Positions 39,001 through 46,927 of a stretch of 64,000 nt of DNA are shown one piece after another. This DNA comes from Phycisphaerae bacterium (GTDB lineage: Bacteria > Planctomycetota > Phycisphaerae > Phycisphaerales > UBA1924). Each line of letters opens with the position of its first letter. Positions within the stretch are counted from its first letter, which is position 1. The notes under the pieces were generated by a model. That model made no database searches. It saw nothing but the letters and a program-made list of their open reading frames with translations, and was not told the DNA's origin. The stretch lies in NCBI GenBank assembly GCA_030432905.1, contig JAUILU010000001.1, positions 806,001-870,000 on the forward strand. Reading direction: 5' to 3'. The position numbers and the translations under genes were made by a program.

Positions 39001-39850
39001 TGAAGGTGTCCTGGGTCGGGACTACGACCACGTGGTAGCTTGCGTTTGTATGACGATCATTCGCATCGAGCGTAGTCCTTACTTCCTGACCTGTATCGGC
39101 TCTAGCCGGCGTGTCTGTGGGTACCCAGTAGGAGTTGCTTAGACTGCTGCTTGGAAGTACCCTGTAAGCGTCATTATTCATGTTTCCATCAGTGTTGCCA
39201 TTTACACCGTCGCTTGACCAACCGAAAGCACTGAAGACAACCACCTCAAACGCTGCTGGGTCATCGCCTGGTTGGATCTCATGCGGCATGATCCGAAACA
39301 CACCAGCGGTGTTTTCATTTACTACCGCGGCACCTGCGGCATCTGCCATTGATGCGCTATTAACGCCGATGCTAGAGTAGTTACCCATTCCTGTAACTGG
39401 CGTCGTGTAGTCTTCTCCGGTTGGGAGCTGCATCCATCGTACTTGATCGTTCGTCCCGGACCCGATCACCGACTCGACCGCAAGGAAGGGTCGCACGGGA
39501 ATTACTGCTGGAGAAGTGCGAGATACAGGGATCTGATCGCTTCCGATCCCCGGATGCACATAACCTATCCAGCTGCCGTTGTGCTTATATTCGAGCTTGA
39601 CGTTAAACGAACTCTCCGACCGTGTTGTAACCACAACAAAGAACGGAGATTTGCCTTTGTCCCCCCAATCTGTACCGGATGTCCCGTAGTACTCACTGGG
39701 AGGCGCATATGGCGTATTGGCCTTGGCGAAATCTTCGTAACTCGCGTAGATTGTAGGTGGGAGCGCGAAATGGAATTCTGTTCCTGACTGCGCTCGTGCA
39801 GGAAGCGATAGCAGCATAAGTGTGAGCAGTATTGCATAGCAGTGTTTCAT
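30011..39850 (-). CDS. giant exported protein with vWA, LamG-like and PKD-like domains
   Basis: 3279 residues from ATG at 39850 (AGAGG 9 nt upstream; signal peptide CYAILLTLMLLSLPARAQ). The N-terminal 500 residues (GTEFHFALPP, GKSPFFVVVTTR) resemble IgGFc-binding-type extracellular domains. Beta-sandwich and CARDB-like units follow, then a segment with repeated references to display fields (LWSVP-like loops), and a LamG-like domain at about 1960-2150 (FTLSLMIRPFALGS). A vWA domain from about 2230 has an intact MIDAS start (LDRSGSM). A second LamG-like unit lies at about 2570-2700, a PKD-like unit near 2830 (DWFIDDVFF, HTARLVVTDPTG), and a LamG-like unit at 2925-3085 (TVAVWVEPDDTDP). It ends 14 nt before the rhs start. 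Likely a surface binding protein; partner unknown. Confidence 0.8.
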   Translation of the reverse strand: MKHCYAILLTLMLLSLPARAQSGTEFHFALPPTIYASYEDFAKANTPYAPPSEYYGTSGTDWGDKGKSPFFVVVTTRSESSFNVKLEYKHNGSWIGYVHPGIGSDQIPVSRTSPAVIPVRPFLAVESVIGSGTNDQVRWMQLPTGEDYTTPVTGMGNYSSIGVNSASMADAAGAAVVNENTAGVFRIMPHEIQPGDDPAAFEVVVFSAFGWSSDGVNGNTDGNMNNDAYRVLPSSSLSNSYWVPTDTPARADTGQEVRTTLDANDRHTNASYHVVVVPTQDTFISLQDRSGLSILTSPQERIQVAAGTALHIYDNEESGSNGLLPLGPPANGGYDSPRSRLSGMRIRSFLQSTGDFDDPADGTEIAVYLYEESTDSGEGAVNGLESGGTDPGYVQLLPLSNSSAIGTEYSYQYVIPPAMQSSRESDPSEAAQRSTGFDIVHYSYDTRAVTTDQTGHIRLRGERGFQGGINLSNNPDGPGKMYLNPGLGFQGAQLDVNPFECLMHTNSLEVGEYLDIVFTYAWGVFIGNPSSPSNVTNINTDYAIAVDLPNLCTTPFDLDTIDTALDLLWVKDLCNGVIEAQGPVSVVSRTSAMIPGDDPVKTNGYHLNQNAYTDAPYAVGHNHFVAGKHSIPLAETGQWVTNASMPYVSLGRSRFDPPATQGRDADTSDTTAFAMLTVICRGEDIPKITIRTPTAETGVLAPEISLEKSGDAIGEAEHDWLSRLEHYSPAFPAPDPSPHIAYMAEVVTKPPYLENGTDIPYNDDAYFATVYRIEVPESSDATSVEVFEVSSGETGATFMAYITSYVDSGGYGYSAGINSPEPMPYTLKLADHTTELDPNVQGTSSVDLQTLNLHVNGEDHPIELGSGLVLPAGITDITVTDQDGSNPVLDFDINPMTMGLSASSDEGVISYEMTLNGPLASEIRQVGEMTTLSVLDGSATIDQRTRGPAFAEFAGSSAAVRLEIVDAAMTTVGGEDPTFIIPEEAIGEIGVTIGSALERESISTTAQFENEASVTLQDLVARDDANGPADALSLSKDVSQTDYEESGVAYILFDAGRPVVWDRLTIDVISGETQSGTAVPQADPGNKAMVRVRTLAHPNDSSDQNTWIPLNDATPAMREVGETVSDGRTGRWLPSTLLSNRYLQVEITLDRFEYNSLNCTPRIDRISAEATPAAMSLQFDIYSDPSQPNPVRVLPVATIPMSAALIREMRLLELQQTRGFLTSLLTPGTYEGRATLHDSVTNETYGSARDLFHVQAEDALQSLARMVSIDPGPYFPSDGVATAYSDLTNTSVGTRWRDLIVELEYFHEVTPGVWEPVPSSVQTYSVPSLAPGDTHRHPDNFSIQTSTTPGRYKVQQRVYIDGVVLADSKEAEFDIQETDGEYPAIAGRLEIEPKIVDLGRGGASTPLLFEAINITNQGNVDLNNLKYRFLVANTDTNVSTVHRTATASGGTLRVGESRSFGVSYALDNEFIAGDYQVVLECQADELVDSASNPVWAQIDLDWFRLVTTVNTDHYVAVPLRQPEGYSDGSAYGINSRGDIVGSLLGSAMGSYPRAILWPAYCTEPTDLHAAQDGPNLWELLNTTEPEFDEAGDFESVAVAINDQRYIAGSLLSLVDDPASTDSMASPRAVGYVTDPGGIKIRTLIGDAATSGSIDTYGNTLITDISNQGKYSSVVGSYDEINDSSDNRVAQIWLSVPNKAQTTLKGSTHLQQSDSLGYVFTESLLNAVNVNDDAIGASFFEHTSNSNTKSRRLNNIDSEWALLSNQTSYSHQESVDINDAGYILERFEGSSDSGSRTSRNGVASDHDWTTLLDLVAGTERPRAINNRLTMVGEYEVVGSGGETAGAIWRSGDEVHKANDLIINDSHGWNVKSLNDIADNGVAIGQGHYADNPTAVSPSYVDVPLLMDPFQVPDSVLAETQMWLRADVGIGVDSADGQTLLRWTGVNDPDPAANVTGRAPNDNIFLDYEECCERAFVSFGPGDGSSVYPGMMEYDLLGGAESEFTLSLMIRPFALGSVGTPYEIMTVRDASNDPVLVVRIFDGVLEAVWESGSGSTTTRIATLGTIVKGDETLITIVKSVVASEEYLQIFRNGIEVFNDDAGDSAGIIASKVMFQGESVSTTQPVSLDLAEAMLVGTALDTSDLKQLEAYLERRYGLTVDSQLREGTLYVRGDRGIESNIVPDEVDLWSNLGQGWGDLVATSVSRPAFDSADVFGCRPGIRFEGEPLSTGSQDYIIILDRSGSMFEWGTIHKGNPQLTEKVIFEKIFENYANSVASLTYPGYDINDHPHVGGDEYPYIWAMEVPDTQQDHLDSSKYYTGDDDLTRAGAASNVLYDFVSQVLGQSSTGITDARIGMSFFSECHMDRLQHQSLDLDTGTTDDHFLGSTPGLSNSDPASSVAKFLSALELTTTTNDAIDGDSTWYPAGFAKALNSFDPARPTDFIFITDGAARRNSDAHEFDSRGGANRPLTSEEVIEDLDATGIKEYNDYIGGVGVDSTYDSFLAMAREYGVKIHTFGFALDDDAINNGARAVLDLIATRTGGTYNDVPNPDLFAASLDQLFINDLSRSPEAAFHFVFNCDEQIENLQQGQQQIPSQQVLFYGGDEETGVCVWLDLTGYSVASKQGALKVEYWNRDSNSTPIDGTNWASTSAIVQLSQPNHLLVTVSAAGNGTGRRLRALLNGVPMAARDHPTNPDTQSDADTIIAPVVGIGPFDIGGTSRDIVLDGVDVTGAVEGMRGYVGEMAVLPHSLSEDEQLRIFKHVDRDYEIIIPVRLHPVANASVQILSSGISGGTFGGGTPGGSSGGSSDVKTILLRGNGTTDPNVNEIPDLQYDWFIDDVFFQSGKNITTYSTAFSGGSHTARLVVTDPTGLSDSEVATFILELESGTIGMGFEGSGTGGGGTAGVLGSGMPLGQASGTSIGSATASVPSGASQRTVAVWVEPDDTDPLVQTIFQQGGSAPGDIFKLGMSKDVVELQIGSHVMGVDRSSVGGYSPGWHHLAVVVPEGALWSDQVRLYINGQHETVVTLSGSGSPEPINSGSTGSSLGEGVSISSTAVIDEVLFEGRAMSDAEILWLASRRPAFHWRFNEGSGSVIGDASGGGSPLNGSTSSASAWATSQHTISGYAHGLSSVVTADGPVDFTLGASRWTAALRFQVPSGTVSLLSDDSGSAVIADADSLRVRLMNGLEEEIPIPCGVGCWVEVILYSRGEIGEVRAMFSGGTTHVVQGNVVLQGTLKVGDDSPAAAALQSPGAIDTIILLGADLEDDSDRLVEQLFDLVTDDY

Positions 39851-39890
39851 CACAACGTACCTCTGCCGCCGCTGACGCGGCATGCCTTTA

Positions 39891-42800
39891 TTAGTCGCTC
39901 ACCTTTTTGATTGTGATCTCGACTCGGACCCGCTCACCATCGACTGGAGTGATATTGGTTGCATCATCTCGGACACCATCGCTTGCCAGCCACCGCACAC
40001 GCTTATTTACGCTGTAGTAGTCAGGTTCGCTGACATCGAATGTGAAATAGGCGACATCGTCTTCGTCCGGCTCGGCGCCGTAGCAATCGCCCGGCGATAC
40101 CGAGAGGATTGGTATTCTCAACCGATATGTTCCAGAATCCAGAACGGGCTCTTCAGATGCGCTGAGCGAGAGCTTGGCAACGACTGCCGAGTTTCGACCT
40201 TCCTGTAGCAGTATCTGAGAAGCCCCATCAGTGCCCTCTATGCTGGATGCAATTGTCGCAGTTACTTCTTCATAGCCCGTTTGATCTGCGTTTTGCTTCT
40301 CGAGAACAATGGTGCCTAGTGTGCACACTGGGGAACCGAGTCCTTCACTCACTACACTGGCAATACCCAACCGGATGCGTGAGTCAGTTCCAGCGCCGTC
40401 ATCCACAAAGATTTCATTGAACGCTGAACTCCCAACGGGAGACTGCGGCCCGAGCGCGTACACGGACTGGATCACTACAGATGGCCCGATGTGTAACTTA
40501 AGCATGTTGTGCTCTGCGACGACCCGTGTATTTCCCTCTGCATCCACGCCGACAAGAGTCGCCCGTACCGTGTATGGATAGATCCCTCCAGACGTGTTGT
40601 AAGGATCCGGCGGACTGACACAAGAATCGATCGACGGGCGGAGCTGGCCAAGCTGTAGTCTGGGCAGAATAAATTTCTCGGGATGACCGCGAGAACTCAG
40701 GCGTGTCACGGAATCGCCATCCGGAGATACAAGTTCGCACAGGTAGTAGTAACTTTCACCTGCAAGTGGTGGACCGAGCATAGGATTGGGAACAACATCG
40801 ATCTCAATGCCATCAAAGCCACAAACATCACCAAAGAAGGGGCTTGTCATTGAGAACACATGATCGAAATTTGCATAACAACTGCTCGCTATGAACTCCG
40901 GAGAGTACTCAGCGGTGATACTCGTATGAGTTATTGGCTGCACCAGCGTGACTATATTGTTGCTGGGATTGGTATCAGTAGCAGTGCACTCCACCGCATC
41001 CGCTAGACGTATTTCAACGCTGATTTCCCACGAACCTGCCTCGCCGGGTACCCACGTGAATTCGACTGGTCTTACTGCCGGCGAATCAACACTTTGCGGC
41101 CCAAGCCCTAGAGTTTGGACTTCTGAATCTCCACCATTCAGTGTTGCGGTGAAGAGCACTTCTGCTGGGCAATCGTCTGACAGTGTTGCACCGTAGTTGC
41201 CTACAATTGCGCTTACGGTGATCACAGGACTGAATGCAAGGTCCGTGCCGCTCAGTTGAACAGATTCAGGAAGTACAAGTAGATCCGGTTCTTCGTTATC
41301 TGAAGGCAGATCGACTACAACCAGGTTATTGCTTTCGTCGGTTTCATCAATGTCCCCACTACTGCTCAGTACGTAGTTAATCCCATTCGGATCTAGTTGA
41401 AGTCTGGAATCCACCCACACAGCCATATTCCCGCTATACGGAACATACACGTCTGTGCTCTGCCCGAAAATCAATGTAGCAGTTTGTCCTGGGTTAATAG
41501 TGCCTGTGTGTGTGATGGTCTCAAGTGGCTCGCCGAGATCCGCTACATCAAGGTCGCCATCGATCAACGCTACTGGATCCTCTCCAAACAGATATGTTTC
41601 AAAGTCATCACCAACTGGTTCAGTTGGATGGGCGTTCTTGATGTCCACCTCAATAGTTACTTTGCGATTCGGATACAACTCAGCTGCTGTTAACGTAGTA
41701 GAACTTGCTGCATCCTTTATTCGCAATGCTTCTAGCTTCAAGTCCGTTAGCGATGTATAAACGGGAATGTCAATTGTAACCGTTTGCCCTCGTAGCAATA
41801 TTCCATCACCGGTTAAGGCGTGCTCGATCTTCATATCGACTCGCACGCTATATTCACTACCTTCTGCAAGTTCTTGAGTGTTTGACGACATGTCAACAAC
41901 TGAGTTAAGTCCTGTTGGCCAGATTTGGATAGTCTCAGAGTAGTCGTTGGACCCAGAATTTTCGTCGAATACAAACGTTGCTGTGACTGTCCAGTCCTGA
42001 TCTAGCCCTGGATCGCTTCCTAGGCATATCGCCGTGGCCTCAAGTGCTAATCCCGTTTGATTTGCTACGCTGCCCTGCGACCACTGCAAGTCGACATTGG
42101 CTGCTGGCACAAAGAAGTATGGCAACAGCATGGAGAAATCAGGATCAGCAAGCGTGAAATTATTCGACTCGTCTGACTCCTCTAACACACCGTACGTTCC
42201 CATATTGTCGTACAGTGCATCTGATGGAGGCGCATCAAGCGCAATCCCCATGACATCAGAGAGATCACACGGAATGCCGAAAAGCCTGAGTGTGTAGTTA
42301 ATATCTTGGTTTGATGGAAAGCCTTCGGCGTCGCCTGCAAGCACATTAGGTGTTGCAGAGTATGGATCGAGGATTCGTGCTGAGAACAGAGGATCCGCAG
42401 TTCCGAATGGGGCACCGGCATACACGCTGTAGTACACGTCTAAGCCGCCTGTCGATGGCACACCAAGTCCATCATCGGCTACGAGACCGCTGGATGTTTC
42501 CATGCCTTGGTTTCTGATCGTGAAATCGAAGATGATCTCAGGAACACCAATATAGTTCATCACATCATCGGATGAGTACTCCGTGACGCTTCCGTTGCCA
42601 TACCCGGGTTGTATGTAACTGATTTGTACACCATTGTCTGCAAAGACAAGATCAGGTTGATCCATGTTGGGTGGTACAGAGCTTTCGGCAAGAAGCGAAA
42701 GCACCTCGGCAGTGGTCAGCACATCGGTGATGGTTCCGGAAGTTGCCGTATCGGTCCACCACATTATCCCAGAATCTGGAGGTCCCTCATGTACCAATCC

Positions 42801-43763
42801 AATAATCTCGCTGATAGCAGGTCCATAGATTGCGGGATCGCCAATAGGAACCAACGCTCGTAGCACTGCGGCGCGACCGTATACACCTAGCGATTCAAAG
42901 CTATATACCGGAAAGTAATCGTCGAGATTATCGTCAGGATTCACAGCCCGTTCAAGGTACCGCTTTCCCGCCGCGAGTTCGGCGGCTACATCGATCGCGC
43001 CGTCACTGCGACGAGCAATCTCACTAAGTGCCCTAACAACCTTTGCGGTTTGTGTAAATCTCTCGAGGGAGTCATTCTCGCTGCTACTTGTCCAGTACAT
43101 AGCCTCGACATGAGGGGATGCGGTACCTACACCGAGTGTGACAGCATGCCCTTGTGAGCATAGAAAGTGTGTAGCATTCTGCATCGCTACCTGATCGAGC
43201 TGATGGCCCCCAAACGCATGAAGCGCCAGAATCACATCTGCTGTGTCTCGAACGGAAGACTGACGCCCATTGCTGATTGCCCACCCACCGTCACCATTCT
43301 GCATACTGATAGTCGAGTTGATCGCAAGACCAGCGGATTCATCAGAGACAAATAGCAACATGCTCGCCCACGCGATTTGACGTGCTTCGTTTGTGTTCAG
43401 GAGCGACGCAAAGGTTCCAGCTCCTTCGAGAATCTCTTCTGACGACTGCTGTAGTTCGCGGAGTTCTGCCGCAGACGCGAGTGCTTCAAAGGTTGTAACG
43501 GTATCGACAAGCTCAGTTGGCGTACCGGGTGACCACGACCAGCTCTCATCGGAATAGACACTCTCGAGATAACGAGAAGCGCCTTCAATCTCGACAGTCT
43601 GTCCGTATACTATTCCGCTAGTTGATGTAAACAGAGCTAAGATACAGCTCCACAAGAATCGCAATGTGATCAGCTTGCCGGGCAATCGTACTGAGTTTGC
43701 AGATATAGGCGAGGCCTGGTACCCATCATACTTGGAGTGACAGAAGACATGGTAGCTAGGCAT
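39891..43763 (-). CDS. exported alpha-toroid (prenyltransferase/squalene-cyclase-like repeat) and CARDB protein
   Basis: 1290 residues from ATG at 43763 (GGAG 8 nt upstream). A hydrophobic signal (FLWSCILALFTSTSGIVYG) lies at 36-54, so the N-terminus is longer than usual and a shorter start is possible. Residues 60-380 form helical repeats with SMQNGDGGWAISNGRQ and DTADVILALHAFGG, the pattern of the alpha/alpha-toroid seen in squalene cyclases and complement-like proteins. No cyclase DxDD motif was noticed. From about 420 several CARDB-like beta units follow, each ending in a DESNN turn (LEESDESNNFTLADPD, IDETDESNNLVVVDLP). First gene of the giant operon, 41 nt before the vWA gene. Role probably binding or scaffolding outside the cell. 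Confidence 0.75.
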   Translation of the reverse strand: MPSYHVFCHSKYDGYQASPISANSVRLPGKLITLRFLWSCILALFTSTSGIVYGQTVEIEGASRYLESVYSDESWSWSPGTPTELVDTVTTFEALASAAELRELQQSSEEILEGAGTFASLLNTNEARQIAWASMLLFVSDESAGLAINSTISMQNGDGGWAISNGRQSSVRDTADVILALHAFGGHQLDQVAMQNATHFLCSQGHAVTLGVGTASPHVEAMYWTSSSENDSLERFTQTAKVVRALSEIARRSDGAIDVAAELAAGKRYLERAVNPDDNLDDYFPVYSFESLGVYGRAAVLRALVPIGDPAIYGPAISEIIGLVHEGPPDSGIMWWTDTATSGTITDVLTTAEVLSLLAESSVPPNMDQPDLVFADNGVQISYIQPGYGNGSVTEYSSDDVMNYIGVPEIIFDFTIRNQGMETSSGLVADDGLGVPSTGGLDVYYSVYAGAPFGTADPLFSARILDPYSATPNVLAGDAEGFPSNQDINYTLRLFGIPCDLSDVMGIALDAPPSDALYDNMGTYGVLEESDESNNFTLADPDFSMLLPYFFVPAANVDLQWSQGSVANQTGLALEATAICLGSDPGLDQDWTVTATFVFDENSGSNDYSETIQIWPTGLNSVVDMSSNTQELAEGSEYSVRVDMKIEHALTGDGILLRGQTVTIDIPVYTSLTDLKLEALRIKDAASSTTLTAAELYPNRKVTIEVDIKNAHPTEPVGDDFETYLFGEDPVALIDGDLDVADLGEPLETITHTGTINPGQTATLIFGQSTDVYVPYSGNMAVWVDSRLQLDPNGINYVLSSSGDIDETDESNNLVVVDLPSDNEEPDLLVLPESVQLSGTDLAFSPVITVSAIVGNYGATLSDDCPAEVLFTATLNGGDSEVQTLGLGPQSVDSPAVRPVEFTWVPGEAGSWEISVEIRLADAVECTATDTNPSNNIVTLVQPITHTSITAEYSPEFIASSCYANFDHVFSMTSPFFGDVCGFDGIEIDVVPNPMLGPPLAGESYYYLCELVSPDGDSVTRLSSRGHPEKFILPRLQLGQLRPSIDSCVSPPDPYNTSGGIYPYTVRATLVGVDAEGNTRVVAEHNMLKLHIGPSVVIQSVYALGPQSPVGSSAFNEIFVDDGAGTDSRIRLGIASVVSEGLGSPVCTLGTIVLEKQNADQTGYEEVTATIASSIEGTDGASQILLQEGRNSAVVAKLSLSASEEPVLDSGTYRLRIPILSVSPGDCYGAEPDEDDVAYFTFDVSEPDYYSVNKRVRWLASDGVRDDATNITPVDGERVRVEITIKKVSD

Positions 43764-44033
43764 AGACCGGACTCCCGTACAAAGCGCGCACCGATAGCGA
43801 CTTTCGAGGTGGCCATTCCCCCCTTGGAAACAACCTCGCCAGGTCTATGCAATGCGATTCGATGTCAATGTAGAGATATAGGATTCGGATGCAAGTTTAA
43901 AGTTTCAATTTTATGAGACACTACTTGGTACTAACTATCACACAGCACACTCTCGTCCAGTATTGCAGGTTTAACCAAACTATCTATAATAACGGTTTGT
44001 AATTACCTATTCTACCAAAATACCAGTAGCAGT
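43764..44033. other. A+T-rich intergenic region upstream of the giant operon
   Basis: Between the first gene of the giant operon and the left tip of IS copy C there are 270 bp without a credible gene. On the minus strand an exact ttgaca lies near 43868, but no good -10 element follows at the right distance. A promoter for the operon is expected here but cannot be placed with confidence. Confidence 0.4.
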
Positions 44034-45681
44034 AGCGGACGAGCAGAGGGTGTTCCAAGAAGAACAGCAAGCACGGCGCTCCCACCGTTACCAACTCGCT
44101 TCATTTAGATGTCGCCGCACCATTCAGCCTGCATACATCCCAGCCACCGCCATCCAGGTGGGCCAGGAGTTTGTGCACTGCCTTATGCGGCATCTAAGCG
44201 ATGTTCCGAGACTCTGATGACCGGATAGGCCAGCCTCGGATCGCCTCGGACACACCGCCGTTGCATTTCAATTCTGGGCTCGACACCTCCCATCTGTGTG
44301 TAAGTTATGGTCTCGTTAGCAGAGATGCCTCGCTCTGCTTCGGTTGGCGTCAATGTACCATGGGCGGTATGTGGTCGGAACTGATTATGCCAACCTCGAT
44401 AAGCATCGAGTCGAGCTTGAACGGCCTTCCTGCCCAGCGGCATCGCCGATCGACGCACCCAAGCCTTCACATCCTTGAAGACCCGCTCGACCTTGGCGTT
44501 GAGCTGCCATGTGCGGACTTGGCAGCGGATGTGCGTCATACCAAGCGACTCTATACTCGCGCGGAATCCAGACCGGAACTAGCTGCCGTGATCGGTCACC
44601 AGAAACCGTGGCGATGCCCCACCGCTCTCGATCGACGACTCGACCAACTCCACCAGATCCTCAGATCTTGGTCTACGGCCATACGCCTTCATCGCGATGA
44701 TCTTCCTGCTGAATCCGTCGATGATGGCCGCAATCTCGATCTTCTTCCAGAGTACCCGGATCTCAGTCATGTCCAGATGCCACACCTGGTTCGGCTTCGC
44801 GGGATGTCGCACGTGTGCCGGCGCCATTGTCACACGAACGTGTGCGTGTTGTTTCGCCGGGCTCGGCGGACCCTCCTGAAGTACACGTCTAATCGAAGTC
44901 CGGCTCACACGAATCCCAGCTCGCATGATGTGCCGCGCGATCGTCCTTGTCCCGAACTCCGGCTCTGGGAAGGCCTCACGGATCTCGTAGATCAGTCTGC
45001 GGACACCGTCGTGGAGTCGATTCCAGGGCGGGCTACCGAGCAGTTGTTCCGCCCGCAGCTTGTCATGAATAGCCCTCTGCCAGTTGCGGATCGTGTTGGG
45101 ATGTACGACGAAACGGGCACCGACCTCTTTGGCAGACCATCCCCGGAGCTTCATGACTTCAAGGATCTGCGCACGCTCGGTGGGCGAGTAGTGCGGGCGT
45201 TGGTGCGCGGGCTTCCGCTCTCGCTGGGGTCTGAAAACTGCCAACTCCCGCTCGAGCAGAGAAGCGTCGTGATAAAGAGCGTCCCGCTGCCCAAGCAGCC
45301 GGACCAGCGGCGAGGCGTGCCCAAGCATTCGGGCTCTGGCCGTCATCGCAGCGTACACAAAGGTAGTAGCAATACCCTCTACTACCTCCCACACAGACCG
45401 ATCTTTGCCCATTTTAACACCCCCACCACGATGTCCGGCTCTGCACAGGCGGACAACCATAAACACCTGCAATACAAGTGTTTTAGGAGGCAGACCACCC
45501 CCGAAAGCCGGACACATCGGACATCATCCGGGAGGCGCACAAACTCCTGGCCCACCCCGGTGAGGGCAGATTGGAGGGCACCAAGGCTCGTTGGCTAGAT
45601 GACCCCACTATCGGGCAATGAGAAACGCCGCCAGACGGCGGCGCGAGAGACTGTTTGACATATATGGGATCGCCCACCGCT
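44034..45681 (-). mobile_element. full-length insertion sequence, copy C (1648 bp)
   Basis: The left tip agcggacgagcagaggg starts at 44034 and the right tip gggatcgcccaccgct ends at 45681. Length and internal layout equal copy B. Subterminal perfect inverted repeats lie at 44157-44174 and 45539-45556, the hairpin at 45626-45643. It separates the giant operon from the glycan cluster. The flanks (gcagt left, gcaca right) give no clear target duplication. Confidence 0.85.
44183..45412 (-). pseudogene. rve/DDE transposase with one in-frame stop (copy C)
   Basis: The best preserved transposase of the window: 409 codons from ATG at 45412 with a G-rich ribosome-binding stretch. A single TAG at 44579-44581 replaces the Gln codon directly after the catalytic VTDHGS. 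Helix-turn-helix WSAKEVGARFVVHPNTIRNW, WHLDMTEIR, IDGFSRKIIAMKAY and NAKVERVFKDVK are all intact. With the stop inside the core between the second Asp and the Glu, no active enzyme is expected. Confidence 0.85.
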
Positions 45682-45718
45682 GCACAGAGATTTGTGGACA
45701 GATGAGTACAGGACTAGA

Positions 45719-46927
45719 CTAATTACCGCCCCGAATCGCCTTCGCTTGAATCGTCAGTTCATATTGTTCCACGATTTGCTTGTAGAATGCATCGAACGAC
45801 AAGTTTCGCACCGCATGCTCGCGGGCATTTTGACCCATCTTCACTGCATTATCACGATCAGAGACGATACGCACAATAGCGTCGGCCCACTGATCAACTT
45901 CACCCGGCGGAGCCGTGTAACCGGTCTTGCCCACGATGTTCTGTTCTGAGAGCCCGCCTGTGTTGGTCGTGATGACAGCTGTAGACCGCATCATGCCCTC
46001 CGCAGCAACCAAGCCGAACGGCTCCTCCCAGAGCGACGGCGCAGCCTGCACCCAGAGATGCTCAAACTCACGGTCCATGTCTGCTTTGCTGAGATGCCCC
46101 AGAAACCGCACCGAATCCTCGATGCCGAGCGTCGTGGCGAGCCTCTGGAGCTCCTGCCTGGACTCACCCTCTCCCGCTATCAACAGCGAGAGATCGGGTA
46201 CTTGCTCTCTTGCGATAGCAACAGCACGAACCAGTGTGTCCACGCCCTTCTTTGGTACTAGCCGGCCGGCGTACCCGATCGTCGGAGGGCCAGGACAGAG
46301 TTCCGAACGCTCGGGAGTAATTGCAACACCATTCCACACCACACCGTCGACTCGAACACCCTCCGCTGAGAGTCTGCTTTTGACCCAGTGACTGTTCGTG
46401 ATAAGGCGGTCGCGCGCTTGCTCGAAGTACCGTGAACGGATCGCCCGCTGTGCTAAGAATCGAGTGTATCCGGGAAAGCTAAGGCATCCCTCACTCAAGC
46501 AGACTCGTCCAGCGCGATGGTTGCAGGGCTGCCCATTCGGAAGAGTCTTTGTGTTGACGGGGCATATCAGATCGTAGTTGACAACATGAACCAGGCATGG
46601 CCAGTCCGCGAGGCAACGAAGAACCAGCGGCGATAGCTGCCACTGAAACATACGGAGGTGGACGATGTCAGGCCGAAAGCCGTTTAGTAGTCGATCGAGC
46701 CCTCGCATCGCGGACAGATTCACGACAGACAACACAGACTGGCTATGCCCAGAAGCGCCATGGCACATCACATCCGCGTCAACCGGAACATCAGCAACGG
46801 GCTGGAACGAGCTGGAGAACAACATTGCCTCGTGACCGTCAGCGCGGAGTCTCTCGCGTAGACAGAGAGAGACGCGTTCTGCCCCGCCCGTATCGGTGCC
46901 AAGATCGTTAACGATGAGGACCCTCAT
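45719..46927 (-). CDS. GT4-family glycosyltransferase
   Basis: 402 residues with a GT-B fold. The N-terminal domain starts MRVLIVNDLGTDTGGAERVS with the GGAE donor/acceptor loop. The C-terminal domain has IGYAGRLVPKKGVDTLVRAV, LLIAGEGESRQEL and the E-x7-E element EEPFGLVAAE. Such enzymes transfer a sugar from a nucleotide-sugar with retention, usually at the cytoplasmic face of the membrane. The start shares one nucleotide with the stop of the preceding GT2 gene (TGATG). It is the last gene of the glycan operon, 37 bp from the IS copy C tip. Sugar and acceptor cannot be told from sequence. Confidence 0.9.
   Translation of the reverse strand: MRVLIVNDLGTDTGGAERVSLCLRERLRADGHEAMLFSSSFQPVADVPVDADVMCHGASGHSQSVLSVVNLSAMRGLDRLLNGFRPDIVHLRMFQWQLSPLVLRCLADWPCLVHVVNYDLICPVNTKTLPNGQPCNHRAGRVCLSEGCLSFPGYTRFLAQRAIRSRYFEQARDRLITNSHWVKSRLSAEGVRVDGVVWNGVAITPERSELCPGPPTIGYAGRLVPKKGVDTLVRAVAIAREQVPDLSLLIAGEGESRQELQRLATTLGIEDSVRFLGHLSKADMDREFEHLWVQAAPSLWEEPFGLVAAEGMMRSTAVITTNTGGLSEQNIVGKTGYTAPPGEVDQWADAIVRIVSDRDNAVKMGQNAREHAVRNLSFDAFYKQIVEQYELTIQAKAIRGGN

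Noticed and set aside
43853..43990. Promoter for the giant operon in the A+T-rich gap
   Set aside because: An exact ttgaca on the minus strand is not followed by a good -10 at 16-18 bp; other combinations match only 4 of 6 bases each.
3646..44581. Recoding or programmed read-through of the stops in the transposases
   Set aside because: The stops lie at different places in each copy and replace conserved residues, and no slippery sequence or stem precedes them in a shared way. Decay explains them better.
44201..45598. Long plus-strand open frames opposite the transposases (3037-4266 and 44201-45598)
   Set aside because: The minus strand carries the helix-turn-helix and complete DDE residues. 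The plus-strand frames are open only because of codon bias on the opposite strand and show no recognisable domain.
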